64,000 nucleotides of DNA from NCBI GenBank assembly GCA_963668535.1, contig OY764867.1, forward strand, positions 372,001-436,000, in the 5' to 3' direction. Positions 8,738 to 16,598 of the stretch are shown here, piece by piece. The position numbers and the translations under genes are program-made. The notes under the pieces are model-generated. The model ran no database searches, was not told where the DNA came from, and saw nothing but the letters and a program-made list of their open reading frames with translations. The first letter of the stretch is position 1, and each line of letters opens with the position of its first letter. The stretch is from F22 sp963668535. GTDB taxonomy: Bacteria > Bacteroidota > Bacteroidia > Bacteroidales > Bacteroidaceae.

Positions 8738-9517
8738 TTACTTCACCATTTTGATGCGACCATCAATACGTGCATCTATCAATTTGCCCGCTTTGGTTTG
8801 CTTCACAATATATTGCATCATCAAATCACGCAGCGTATCGTATGGAAATGCCGCCACACTATCAGCTTTGGTCAAAGCCGTCATGCCATCGTTACCTTCT
8901 ACCAAATAATCGATAGTTGACACAGTATATACCTTATTCGGATCGATTGATTTACCCCCCACTTTTGCAGAGATCAAATCATGGTTTGCATTGAATCGAA
9001 TAGTACAATTACTCACCCCTTCACCACCAGCAGTCGCGATATTCTGCATCAATTCTTTTAGTTTATCCCCATGCAGATAGACGATGCTTAATGAATTGTC
9101 AAATGGAAGAATTTCAAAGATTGTCCCATTCATAATTTTGCCTTTAGCCATATCAGCACGTAAACCTCCCACGTTGACCAAAGCCATATCCGCTGGTTTA
9201 CCGAGATGAGCTACAGCAGCCTCTCTCAGCATACGCGCCACCAGATTGCCCAGCGTCGATTCAGGTTGCCCGCTAGTGAGATTCTTGGCCGCCACCCCGA
9301 TCTCCGTTGTCATAGTCTGATGGATTTTGTCTTTGTACGGTTCCAGGATTTTGATTGTAGCACTATCAGGATTGACTTCTTGCGAAGCATCCATAGTCAC
9401 AGAATTTCCTACAATATGAACTACTTTGTAGCTTTTTTTAGTCTCACAACTAGTGAATGTCATGCTAACTCCCAAAACAAGAGCCATCATCACTGTACTC
9501 ATGCGCATTGTCTTCAT
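8738..9517 (-). CDS. 5'-nucleotidase C-terminal domain lipoprotein (copy 1), first gene of operon
   Basis: 259 aa, with a signal and lipobox (MTFTSCETK). The 5_nucleotid_C domain is marked by STLGNLVARMLREAA, MALVNVGGLRADMAKG, ILPFDNSLSIVYL and STIDYLVEGNDGMTAL. It pairs with the metallophosphatase immediately downstream. It is the promoter-proximal gene of the 3570-9517 operon. The TATCTTTG element at 9581-9588 would give a leader of about 55-60 nt. Confidence 0.9.
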   Translation of the reverse strand: MKTMRMSTVMMALVLGVSMTFTSCETKKSYKVVHIVGNSVTMDASQEVNPDSATIKILEPYKDKIHQTMTTEIGVAAKNLTSGQPESTLGNLVARMLREAAVAHLGKPADMALVNVGGLRADMAKGKIMNGTIFEILPFDNSLSIVYLHGDKLKELMQNIATAGGEGVSNCTIRFNANHDLISAKVGGKSIDPNKVYTVSTIDYLVEGNDGMTALTKADSVAAFPYDTLRDLMMQYIVKQTKAGKLIDARIDGRIKMVK

Positions 9518-9580
9518 GCTAAATATAGTTTTTAAATTGATTATCAGTAGATTTCCATTAAAATTCCTTACTTACGCCAT

Positions 9581-9588
9581 CAAAGATA
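9581..9588 (-). promoter_or_regulatory. Promoter -7 element, nucleotidase operon
   Basis: Minus-strand TATCTTTG fits TAnnTTTG. It is back to back with the rplS promoter on the plus strand in the 206-bp divergent gap. Confidence 0.6.
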
Positions 9589-9631
9589 CGGAATAAATTG
9601 GAAAGCACTTGTGTAATTCAGAAGAAATTCG

Positions 9632-9639
9632 TTACTTTG
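9632..9639 (+). promoter_or_regulatory. Promoter -7 element of rplS
   Basis: TTACTTTG followed by CACC matches TAnnTTTG except at position 2. It lies 84 bases before the rplS start codon, with a TTG at about 9609-9611 as the -33 candidate. Confidence 0.5.
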
Positions 9640-9723
9640 CACCGCTTCCGCGTAATCGCTGTCAAACAAGAGATATTTGATATGTTACGTAGAACGATCA
9701 TACAATTATAAGAAAGAAAAACA

Positions 9724-10083
9724 ATGGATTTCATTAAAATTGCAGAAGAAGCATTTGCTACAGGTAAGCAACACCCAAGCTTCAAAGCAGGTGACACAGT
9801 TACAGTAGCGTATCGTATCGTCGAAGGAAATAAAGAGCGTGTTCAGCTTTTCCGCGGCGTAGTTATCAAAATCGCAGGTCACGGTGACAAAAAACGTTTC
9901 ACCGTACGTAAGATGTCTGGTACTATCGGTGTAGAACGTATCTTCCCACTTGAATCACCAGCTATCGATTCTATCGAAGTGAACAAGGTAGGTAAAGTAC
10001 GTCGTGCTAAACTTTACTATCTACGTGCCCTTACAGGTAAGAAGGCTCGTATCAAAGAAAAGCGCGTAATCAACGCGAAGTAA
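9724..10083 (+). CDS. rplS: 50S ribosomal protein L19
   Basis: 119 aa, the usual length of bacterial L19. Conserved segments include FKAGDTVTVAYRIVEGNKER, QLFRGVVI, FTVRKMSGTIGVERIFPLES and the basic C-terminus KVRRAKLYYLRALTGKKARI. It is a large-subunit protein at the interface with the 30S subunit. It is monocistronic here, with its own promoter and a strong terminator, rather than in the rpsP-rimM-trmD-rplS order of many bacteria. Codon use is biased, as expected of a highly expressed gene. Confidence 0.98.
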   Translation: MDFIKIAEEAFATGKQHPSFKAGDTVTVAYRIVEGNKERVQLFRGVVIKIAGHGDKKRFTVRKMSGTIGVERIFPLESPAIDSIEVNKVGKVRRAKLYYLRALTGKKARIKEKRVINAK

Positions 10084-10108
10084 TCAAGACACTACTTGAT
10101 AAAAAATT

Positions 10109-10146
10109 AAAATGCATCGAGAGCTTCTCTCGATGCATTTTTTTAT
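10109..10146 (+). terminator. Rho-independent terminator of rplS (possibly bidirectional)
   Basis: Perfect stem AATGCATCGAGAG / CTCTCGATGCATT with a short loop, followed by a run of seven T residues. An A-rich flank on the other side (AAAAAATTAAAA) could also serve the converging gene at 10167. Confidence 0.9.
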
Positions 10147-10166
10147 TCGTTTTATTTAGCTAGTCT

Positions 10167-12668
10167 TTATTTATCCATCCAGTCTTTATTAGACTTCCCA
10201 TTGGATTTTACCCACAGATCAAAATCGGCATACACCGTACTGATCAAGACCGACTCTTCAGGCCAACTCCAAGGAGTAGATGTATCAGATACATCCGACA
10301 CAATAAGTCCCCAAGGGAATCCATCATCAGTCACAAAATAAGACCCTTCAGGAAGCGCCTTCAAAGCATCCGTCAAGAATGGAGTATATACTGCATTTCT
10401 TGTAGGCGGGAAGTTCTTTAAGTGAATCTCCACTCGTCTACCATTATACGTATCTACCACACGATAGATAAAGAAATTGAGCGATGACGACAAAAGCGCC
10501 TCTGGACTCACATTGGCCCCATCGGCAAACGTAACAGTCACAGTAAAGGTACGCGCAGTAACATTCTCTTCACCAGTATTGATCGTTTCCCTTTGCGACC
10601 ATGGCAAATCACTTTGATCCAGCAACACCTTGTGCGCATTATAAAATAACGGAATAATCGCTTTATCTGTTGATTCGCCAACATCAAGCCCTTTCTCATC
10701 AAGATGAAAAGCAGAGTAGATATCCGACTCCTCACAGCCAGCCTGCCCCTCCAACTCATTGACCACACCCTTAATTTGGGCATTATCGACATCCACAAAC
10801 TCGAGTCCCATGCCCAGTGTGTACGTTGCCCCCACAGCAAGAAGCTCAAATGTAAACGTCGCTTTTTTGACCTCATTACCATTCTGCACAGTATCTATCT
10901 TCTTGACATGCAACACGATATCATTTAAATCATAATCGCCCAGTACCGGCCATTGATCTTCAAAGTTTACCGTATATTCAGCTTGCACCGATGCCGCATA
11001 GTCCCCAGCAGGAGTTGGAGGAGTTGGATCGACCTCACGCGTCTTCACCGCTCCCGTACAAGTTGTCAAATCAAGCAATACATTCCCATATTTTGAAGAC
11101 ACAGCCCCATTGGATGTTCTAATCTTCTTCGGTTTCTTGACCACTTCCGCCACGACATTGCCATAAAAGGTAAATCCATTTTGACTTTCCATTGTTTGCG
11201 AACAACGCACAAAAGACGTTTCAGCATCCCCCTCGTTGTTCACCCCATACGCAGCACCCGTTCCAAACTGCATATCTTCAACAAATATAAAAGACCCATC
11301 CAGCATATATATATTGTGCGTATAACTAGGCGCATATTTTTTGAGAGACGTAAAAGTCAACTCGTCGTTATTATGTTGCACCTTGCCCGACACCGTACCA
11401 TGCTTAAGATACATATCCCCAATCTTAGCAATTTCATCGGATACAACAAGCGTACATGCATTATAGATCGTCGGTGCACTTCCATTATTCCCCTCAATTG
11501 TTGCAGCAGAAAATAGGCCCCCATTATACAGCTTACCATAGCATTTCACCGAAGATGTCACATCCATCGTAGCATTAGGTGCCACAATCAATCGCACCGT
11601 ACTATTCTCCGCTTTGATCGCACTAAAAGCACATGCACCACTGCTTTGCGTATCGGCATCCACATAGATATCCCCCTGCATATACTCAACAGTAGCCCCA
11701 CCATATAGTCGTCCAGTTGGCGCCACATAGATATTGCTCCCAGCATTATTAAAACTTATTTTATCCGTGATTCTCACATCACCCTCAGCATACAGTAAGG
11801 CATTGCTACCTTGAGTAGTCACCTGCATGACATCACTATATGCACCATCGGCAACATGCAAAACAGCATCCTGAGCGAGCACCACTTTATCCCCTCGTAG
11901 TTTCCCTCCAGGCAAAATATACAACTGCGCCCCATTGTACAACGTAAGCGTCTGTATATCGAGAGTTCCCGCCACCAATATGCGAAGCTGTCCAGACGTA
12001 GCAGGTTGATAATTATTATAATTGTTTAGTTTGATCGTTTTCCCCTGTGGCACAATATACACAGCATCCTTCCCCCATACACTGACATCGGGGACCTCAC
12101 TAGCATCTGCAGGCACTGTCGTATCAAAAGTAGGCAATGCTGCTGGCACTGGAATCGTAAAATCAACATCTTCTGCCGCCACAGCAGCACGAGTTTGCGC
12201 AGCACGAGTCGTCCCATAGGCTGGTTGCCCGACACGGCAAGGAAAAGTCACACTTGTTCCAGCTGCCGGTGCTTCATATCCATACACTGATGAATACCCC
12301 TGCGGATCGGTCACTTCAACATAGATATTGGTCATCTTACTGGGGAAATCCAGCATATAAGTCAGCGGAGCATTTCCACGTGCAGTCCCTGAAAACAGCG
12401 CATTAGGTTCATCTACACTTATAGGATCATAACTATAGACACGCACAATATAATCGTACTCGTTGTTAAATTTGTCATCGACTTCTATAGTCACAGAAGC
12501 CTTATCCATTGTATTCCAAGAGAAATCAGCGCTGGGCTCTAAGTAAGCCAGTGGGCTAGTACCAGGTTCAATGGGTCGGTATCTGTCGGTATCGTCTATA
12601 CATCCAGTGACGAGGACAGCTGAAAGAAAAAAAAGCGATGATAGACACCAAGTATTTCTTGAAAACAT
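10167..12668 (-). CDS. LruC domain-containing surface lipoprotein
   Basis: 833 aa. The signal ends in a lipobox (LSAVLVTGCIDD). Residues about 35-140 form an Ig-like beta domain (PSADFSWNTMDKASVTIEV). Residues about 170-480 are repetitive short beta-strand units (GQLRILVAGTLDIQTLTLY, AQLYILPGGKLRGDKVVL), resembling a right-handed beta-helix. The C-terminal ~280 residues are an LruC/DUF4842 domain, recognised by the hallmark FEDQWPVLGDYDLNDIVLHV. LruC proteins are large exported Bacteroidota proteins of unclear role, often surface or adhesin-like. It appears monocistronic, with a -7 element at 12793. A TRAAQTRAAVAA spacer precedes the helix. Specific function is not known. Confidence 0.85.
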   Translation of the reverse strand: MFSRNTWCLSSLFFLSAVLVTGCIDDTDRYRPIEPGTSPLAYLEPSADFSWNTMDKASVTIEVDDKFNNEYDYIVRVYSYDPISVDEPNALFSGTARGNAPLTYMLDFPSKMTNIYVEVTDPQGYSSVYGYEAPAAGTSVTFPCRVGQPAYGTTRAAQTRAAVAAEDVDFTIPVPAALPTFDTTVPADASEVPDVSVWGKDAVYIVPQGKTIKLNNYNNYQPATSGQLRILVAGTLDIQTLTLYNGAQLYILPGGKLRGDKVVLAQDAVLHVADGAYSDVMQVTTQGSNALLYAEGDVRITDKISFNNAGSNIYVAPTGRLYGGATVEYMQGDIYVDADTQSSGACAFSAIKAENSTVRLIVAPNATMDVTSSVKCYGKLYNGGLFSAATIEGNNGSAPTIYNACTLVVSDEIAKIGDMYLKHGTVSGKVQHNNDELTFTSLKKYAPSYTHNIYMLDGSFIFVEDMQFGTGAAYGVNNEGDAETSFVRCSQTMESQNGFTFYGNVVAEVVKKPKKIRTSNGAVSSKYGNVLLDLTTCTGAVKTREVDPTPPTPAGDYAASVQAEYTVNFEDQWPVLGDYDLNDIVLHVKKIDTVQNGNEVKKATFTFELLAVGATYTLGMGLEFVDVDNAQIKGVVNELEGQAGCEESDIYSAFHLDEKGLDVGESTDKAIIPLFYNAHKVLLDQSDLPWSQRETINTGEENVTARTFTVTVTFADGANVSPEALLSSSLNFFIYRVVDTYNGRRVEIHLKNFPPTRNAVYTPFLTDALKALPEGSYFVTDDGFPWGLIVSDVSDTSTPWSWPEESVLISTVYADFDLWVKSNGKSNKDWMDK

Positions 12669-12792
12669 ATATCAATTTATTAAGTGTACGTACTACTTCA
12701 ATTTGAAAAACTCATACCATATTACAACTTACGTAACAATCTACGTTCTCATACATATAGATATATACAAGTATTGAATCAAAAATCTCCCT

Positions 12793-12800
12793 CAAATATA
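12793..12800 (-). promoter_or_regulatory. Promoter -7 element of the LruC gene
   Basis: Minus-strand TATATTTG (TAnnTTTG), with a TTG about 20 bases upstream as -33. Predicted leader is about 120 nt. Confidence 0.55.
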
Positions 12801-12892
12801 GCTGAACGATCTAATATGTACAAGTTTTTGTCCAAATAAATCAAAAAACATTATCTACTCCCCAGTCATTAGACGGGCCCATAAAAACAAAC

Positions 12893-12930
12893 AAGCACCA
12901 TCTGGTCTATATGATTACCAGATGGTGCTT
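12893..12930 (-). terminator. Rho-independent terminator of the PH-like membrane protein gene
   Basis: Perfect 14-bp stem AAGCACCATCTGGT / ACCAGATGGTGCTT around a 10-base loop. Read on the minus strand, it is followed by TGTTTGTTTTTAT. Confidence 0.85.
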
Positions 12931-12971
12931 ATTCAATAAAGCCATATCTTCAGAGATTGCAGCACATACTA

Positions 12972-13409
12972 TCAAGAAATCCTTGAATAGTCAACAGCTA
13001 CCCCAAGCTCATGCGTGGCCAATATCAATGTTTTGATTTGTTCTTTACTTACACGTACTATAGGATAACGCAGCGGTCTTTTCGTAGGCACAGTGGGTAC
13101 CACAAGCATCCAGAAGAAAGTACCATACGAACCAATAGCTCGTTCAAAAACGACACTTTCTAGATCCTCAGCAGCAAACTCTTTTCTTTTTCTTTTGAAG
13201 AAATAATTATGTATCACAACCTTGCCATCCTCTACATGAGCATAGTTATATCCTGAAGCGCGTAGCAGAAACAATGCTATTGCAAAAAATAAGCAGCCAA
13301 GCACAGTACCTACTCCCATTTCGTTGAAAAACACGAGTGGAGCAATAAAACAAGCAAAACTGACTAGAAAGGAAAAATCTTTCCAAAGGGGTTTTCTAAA
13401 TTCTTTCAT
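12972..13409 (-). CDS. Small two-TM membrane protein with PH-like cytoplasmic domain
   Basis: 145 aa from the ATG at 13409 (MKEFRKPLWKDFSF). An upstream in-frame extension to 13469 would run almost into the promoter, so the shorter form is chosen. Two adjacent membrane segments (FLVSFACFIAPLVFF and TVLGCLFFAIALFLL) are followed by a hydrophilic domain (KVVIHNYFFKRKRKEFAAED) resembling bacterial PH-like (bPH) domains. There is no catalytic motif. It is monocistronic with its own promoter and a strong terminator. Function is unknown. Confidence 0.72.
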   Translation of the reverse strand: MKEFRKPLWKDFSFLVSFACFIAPLVFFNEMGVGTVLGCLFFAIALFLLRASGYNYAHVEDGKVVIHNYFFKRKRKEFAAEDLESVVFERAIGSYGTFFWMLVVPTVPTKRPLRYPIVRVSKEQIKTLILATHELGVAVDYSRIS

Positions 13410-13466
13410 TACGTGTAGTGATATAATTAAACATTCTCTAGGATTCCCAGAGCGTATAAAGTTGGA

Positions 13467-13474
13467 CAAATATA
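13467..13474 (-). promoter_or_regulatory. Promoter -7 element of the PH-like membrane protein gene
   Basis: Minus-strand TATATTTG, consistent with TAnnTTTG, about 58 bases before the ATG at 13409. Confidence 0.5.
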
Positions 13475-13505
13475 CAATAAAAAAAGACTTACTATACAGT
13501 ATCCA

Positions 13506-14297
13506 TTATTTAAATTCATTTTTACTATATATCATCCAATACAATCCACCTACAAAGATAGATCCCCCGATAATATTGCCCAATGTGACAGGTATCACAT
13601 TGTTCCATATGGCTTGCCATACTGTTACATCAGCCCCTTCAAGCAGCCCTATTGTAAAGTAAAACATATTGGCAATGCTGTGCTCATACCCGAGAATCAC
13701 AAAACAAAAAATAGGTGCCCATAGCCCGATCATCTTTCCCACCGTACTATGCGAACTGATGCCAAGCCACACAGCAAGGCACACCAGCCAGTTGGCCCCA
13801 ACAGCTTTTAAAAACGCAATGCCCCAAGGGAGATGAGCTTTGTACTGAGCAATTTGAATAATCGACTCCTTGTACGGACTCACATCCAACGTATTGGTCA
13901 GATACAATAAGAAATACGTGAAAACGAGCACACCGAGCAGATTGCCCAGATACACCCAAAGCCAATTGGCTAGCACATGCCTCAGCGTGTACTTTTTATT
14001 CAACCAAGCAGGAATCAATACCGCTGTATTTCCTGTAAAAAGTTCAGCACCTGCAAATACAATTAAAATGAGCCCCAGCGGAAAAGTAGCTCCAGCCACC
14101 ATCTTGGCAATAATCGGGTTGCCATTGGCCGCTGCTCCAAATCCAGCCCCCGTAAGGACACTCAAAGCACCGCCTATGGAGATATAGACTCCTGCTAACA
14201 TCGCAAGAATCACCGTTTTATGCACTGGAAGGCCTACTTTAAATAAGGCCATTTTCTCGGTCTCATTGACAATCTCAAAAGGGGATAGCTTTCCCAT
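13506..14297 (-). CDS. Formate/nitrite transporter family protein
   Basis: 263 aa from the ATG at 14297 (MGKLSPFEIV). An in-frame extension to 14378 would span the promoter element at about 14337, so it is rejected. It has six membrane segments of the FNT fold with ISIGGALSVLTGAG, AGATFPLGLILIVFAGAELFTGN, NWLWVYLGNLLGVLVF, GANWLVCLAVWLG and a last helix with NIIGGSIFVGGLYW. FNT channels move formate, nitrite or hydrosulfide across the inner membrane as pentamers. In a fermentative anaerobe, formate (FocA-like) or nitrite import is most likely, but substrate cannot be read from sequence. No pflB or nitrite reductase lies nearby. Confidence 0.93.
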   Translation of the reverse strand: MGKLSPFEIVNETEKMALFKVGLPVHKTVILAMLAGVYISIGGALSVLTGAGFGAAANGNPIIAKMVAGATFPLGLILIVFAGAELFTGNTAVLIPAWLNKKYTLRHVLANWLWVYLGNLLGVLVFTYFLLYLTNTLDVSPYKESIIQIAQYKAHLPWGIAFLKAVGANWLVCLAVWLGISSHSTVGKMIGLWAPIFCFVILGYEHSIANMFYFTIGLLEGADVTVWQAIWNNVIPVTLGNIIGGSIFVGGLYWMIYSKNEFK

Positions 14298-14336
14298 AAA
14301 ACAATATGAATAGTTGATTTTAATTTTGGATGGGCA

Positions 14337-14344
14337 AAGATATG
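14337..14344 (-). promoter_or_regulatory. Promoter -7 element of the formate/nitrite transporter gene
   Basis: Minus-strand TATCTTTG, with the core CAAAGATA read on the plus strand, about 40 bases before the chosen ATG. It supports the shorter start. Confidence 0.55.
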
Positions 14345-14418
14345 CTATTTGATGCATAATTCCAATTCCATATACCACAAAGAAATAAAGAAAAAATATG
14401 ACTTTATCGAATATATCG

Positions 14419-14426
14419 TATCTTTG
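14419..14426 (+). promoter_or_regulatory. Promoter -7 element of the dus gene
   Basis: TATCTTTG, with the ATG 23 bases downstream at 14449. Confidence 0.55.
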
Positions 14427-14448
14427 TAGCTACAAACGATTTTAACGA

Positions 14449-15381
14449 ATGACAAATACACAGCAACCTATACGTCTGGCCATGGCTCCCCTACAAGGAC
14501 ATACCGACCATATATACCGACGTATTCACCAAACGCTTATTGGAGGGATAGACCACTATTACACTCCTTTTCTAAGACATCCTTTACGCAATAAAGATAA
14601 AAAGGACGTAGCCTTGATGTATAACGACACATCATGTACCATCCCGCAGATACTAGGCGGTGACGCCGAAGAGATGCTTACCCTTTTTGACTATGTACGT
14701 GATCTTGGATATAAACGTGTAGACGTCAATTTAGGTTGCCCTTTTCCACTCATCACATCCAAGCGACGTGGCAGTGGCGTGTTTAAGCAAAGCACAGAAG
14801 ACTTTCAGGCCCTTATGGAACAGATACCAGTCGATCTACACGTGTCCCTTAAGTTGCGCCTAGGTTGGGATGCACCCGACCAGTTATTGCCCTGGATGCC
14901 CATCATCAACCAGACACCACTACATAGCCTAGCTCTGCATGCTCGTTTCGGGAAACAAGCCTATAAGGGTGCATGCGATCTTGATGCATTCTCGGCGATT
15001 TATGACACTTGCCAGCATCCTCTATGGTACAATGGAGATATCAACTCACCAGAAGATGCACAAGAGATACTTGAGCGTTTCCCTACCCTCGCAGGTGTGA
15101 TGATTGGCCGTGGACTTCTAGCCGATCCTCTGCTTGGTCTAAAGATCAAGGGAGAGATGGCCTTATCAGAAGCAGGTCAGCTAGAAAAATGTTTGGTATT
15201 TCACGACCAACTAGCAGAAGCATACACAAACTATCTGGAAGGTGGTGATAAGCAGATAGTCCAAAAACTCAAGAGTATTTGGGACTATTTCTTACCAGAC
15301 ACAGATAAGAGGATTCTCAAGAAAATCAAGAAGGCCAATAAGCTCGAGGATTACCATGCAGCTGTACATTTGCTAAGGTAA
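14449..15381 (+). CDS. tRNA-dihydrouridine synthase family protein
   Basis: 310 aa, cytosolic. It is a flavin TIM-barrel enzyme that reduces uridine in the tRNA D-loop with FMN and NADPH. The phosphate/FMN and catalytic motifs are present: APLQGHTD at the start, VDVNLGCPFP with C97 as the predicted catalytic acid, SLKLRLGW (K135), LHARFGKQAYKG (H164, R166), YNGDI and VMIGRGLLADP. The C-terminal helical tRNA-recognition domain is short. It is closest in feel to the Bacteroidota DusB/DusC-like group, but the subgroup, and so the modified position, is not assigned. A promoter lies immediately upstream and there is no operon partner. Confidence 0.93.
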   Translation: MTNTQQPIRLAMAPLQGHTDHIYRRIHQTLIGGIDHYYTPFLRHPLRNKDKKDVALMYNDTSCTIPQILGGDAEEMLTLFDYVRDLGYKRVDVNLGCPFPLITSKRRGSGVFKQSTEDFQALMEQIPVDLHVSLKLRLGWDAPDQLLPWMPIINQTPLHSLALHARFGKQAYKGACDLDAFSAIYDTCQHPLWYNGDINSPEDAQEILERFPTLAGVMIGRGLLADPLLGLKIKGEMALSEAGQLEKCLVFHDQLAEAYTNYLEGGDKQIVQKLKSIWDYFLPDTDKRILKKIKKANKLEDYHAAVHLLR

Positions 15382-15458
15382 ATACACGATATGCATACAC
15401 AATGCATTGATTAAGGACAAAAAACAATCTATATATCGTTTTGATTGACACTTTTTGG

Positions 15459-15466
15459 TACATTTG
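15459..15466 (+). promoter_or_regulatory. Promoter -7 element of the small membrane protein gene
   Basis: TACATTTG, 32 bases before the ATG at 15499. It is followed by TCCTAGTAAAA, which recurs at the promoter of the PUL sensor gene at 60861. Confidence 0.5.
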
Positions 15467-15498
15467 TCCTAGTAAAAATCTAAATAAACTATCAGATT

Positions 15499-15711
15499 AT
15501 GAGAAAACTTCAGACTATTTTGTACTACCTATTCCCTGTAGTTATACTGTCCTATTTTGCAGCAGCAATCTACTGTAAAGATTTTGGCATTATAATGCAC
15601 AATAAAGCTGTTATATTGACACTATTTTTTGTATGGTCGGCATTATTGAGAGCTGTCTTTATCCGCAGACGTAGAGAGAAAAATAAGAAAAAGTTTCTAT
15701 CTCGCTTCTAA
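15499..15711 (+). CDS. Small two-TM membrane protein, unknown function
   Basis: 70 aa. There are two hydrophobic segments (ILYYLFPVVILSYFAAAIY and AVILTLFFVWSALLRAVFI) and a strongly basic tail (RRRREKNKKKFLSRF) that should sit in the cytoplasm by the positive-inside rule. A clear promoter element precedes it, supporting expression. No family recognised. It borders the decayed region that follows. Confidence 0.6.
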   Translation: MRKLQTILYYLFPVVILSYFAAAIYCKDFGIIMHNKAVILTLFFVWSALLRAVFIRRRREKNKKKFLSRF

Positions 15712-16018
15712 CCCTTGCAGCTTCCCATCACCATCATCCTCAGGGACATTGGGTGATAGCCCCCCCTGCTCTGGTGCACCGAATAACTCCGTCGAGCGAC
15801 AACCAATAAGGTATCCTTTGCAATATTGAGCTGCCTGACTGCCCTGCATAAGAACTTAAAGGATGTCTGCGACTTTAGTGTGCTGCGAATAGGATGGGCA
15901 CGAGAACTAAATAGCTATACGGTGCAGGGCATCTTGAGAATATGAGTTGAGGGTGATGAGGTAAAATTAGTCCAGTAAATATCAAGATTTCCAAATGGAC
16001 AGAAATGAATCTATACAA

Positions 16019-16049
16019 AACGAGATATTGATTTTTTCAATATCTCGTT
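16019..16049. terminator. Perfect hairpin beside direct repeat
   Basis: Arms AACGAGATATTGA and TCAATATCTCGTT are fully complementary around a T5 loop. There is no U-tract on the plus side, and ATTCATTTCTG follows on the minus side. It could be the terminator of the lost full-length regulator gene or a mobile-element relic. Confidence 0.4.
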
Positions 16050-16050
16050 G

Positions 16051-16070
16051 TAAATAGGTGTACACTATAG
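16051..16070. repeat. Direct repeat copy 1 (flanks regulator remnant)
   Basis: TAAATAGGTGTACACTATAG, 18 of 20 bases identical to 16344-16363. Confidence 0.7.
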
Positions 16071-16115
16071 TAAGTATGTTCGTCCTGTTTGCATCGTTCA
16101 AAATAATACAGGATG

Positions 16116-16358
16116 CTACTTTTTATTTATATTTGCCCTTATACGGCTCAAACTGACTGGGGTTATTCCTAAATAGGATGCGAGATGTTGTAGAGAAATG
16201 CGCTGCAACAAATGCGGATTATCTTTTAACAGAGCCTTATATCTTTCAGTAGCACTGGCAAATAACAGTGGAATAAACTTTTCTTCAGCTTGCAAAAACT
16301 CAAATTCTGCTAATTTGCGTCCCCAATTAGTAAATATGGTCCTAAAATAGGGGTACAC
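16116..16358 (-). pseudogene. C-terminal remnant of a Crp/Fnr-family regulator
   Basis: 80 aa opening with a GTG inside the repeat at 16344-16363. The sequence covers only the end of the dimerisation helix (FTNWGRKLAEFEFLQAEEK) and the helix-turn-helix (RYKALLKDNPHLLQRISLQH, ASYLGITPVSLSRIRANI) of Bacteroidota Crp-like regulators, which are normally about 190-230 aa. The whole cyclic-nucleotide-binding-like sensor domain is missing, and no matching coding sequence lies upstream. Its 5' edge coincides with the direct repeat, pointing to deletion or recombination. It could still be expressed as a free DNA-binding domain, but a pseudogene is more likely. Confidence 0.75.
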
Positions 16359-16363
16359 TATAG
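16344..16363. repeat. Direct repeat copy 2 (at the truncation edge)
   Basis: AAAATAGGGGTACACTATAG, matching 16051-16070 with two mismatches. It overlaps the first codons of the regulator remnant. Confidence 0.7.
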
Positions 16364-16528
16364 ATATCTACGTTCATTGTAATAGTTCATATAGTATTAA
16401 TCCCTTGATAGAGCTTTGAGCTATTATCAGGAAGGATGTATTCCTACTTGATAAAGCGACAAAATCACTATATGGCTATATTAGAATTAAAAACATGAAG
16501 AGAGTATAATTGACTCTATAAAATAAAA

Positions 16529-16560
16529 AATGGGGCTTCGTCGCATGACGAAGCCCCATT
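16529..16560 (-). terminator. Rho-independent terminator of the V-ATPase operon
   Basis: Perfect 14-bp stem AATGGGGCTTCGTC / GACGAAGCCCCATT with a 4-base loop, followed on the minus strand by TTTTTATTTTATAG. It lies 39 bases after the K-subunit stop. Confidence 0.93.
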
Positions 16561-16598
16561 AAATATGAGAAATATTATGTATTATCTATTTCGGATAA

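Larger units (their letters stand above)
12669..12971. other. Intergenic region with LruC-gene promoter and upstream gene terminator
   Basis: A 303-bp AT-rich gap. It holds the promoter of the LruC gene (12793-12800) and the terminator of the minus-strand gene ending at 12972. No convincing ORF was seen. Confidence 0.7.
15712..16115. other. Gene-poor, decayed-looking region
   Basis: About 400 bp without a supportable gene. 15720-15950 is more GC-rich than its surroundings and contains a stop-bounded stretch that reads like eroded coding sequence (in frame near 15840-15943: LKDVCDFSVLRIGWAREL). No family was recognised for it. A 13-bp palindromic stem (16019-16049) and one copy of a direct repeat (16051-16070) follow. 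Confidence 0.5.

Noticed and set aside
15712..16528. Complete insertion sequence or MITE
   Set aside because: Repeats are direct, not inverted; no transposase or clear target-site duplication could be seen, so only a scar is claimed.
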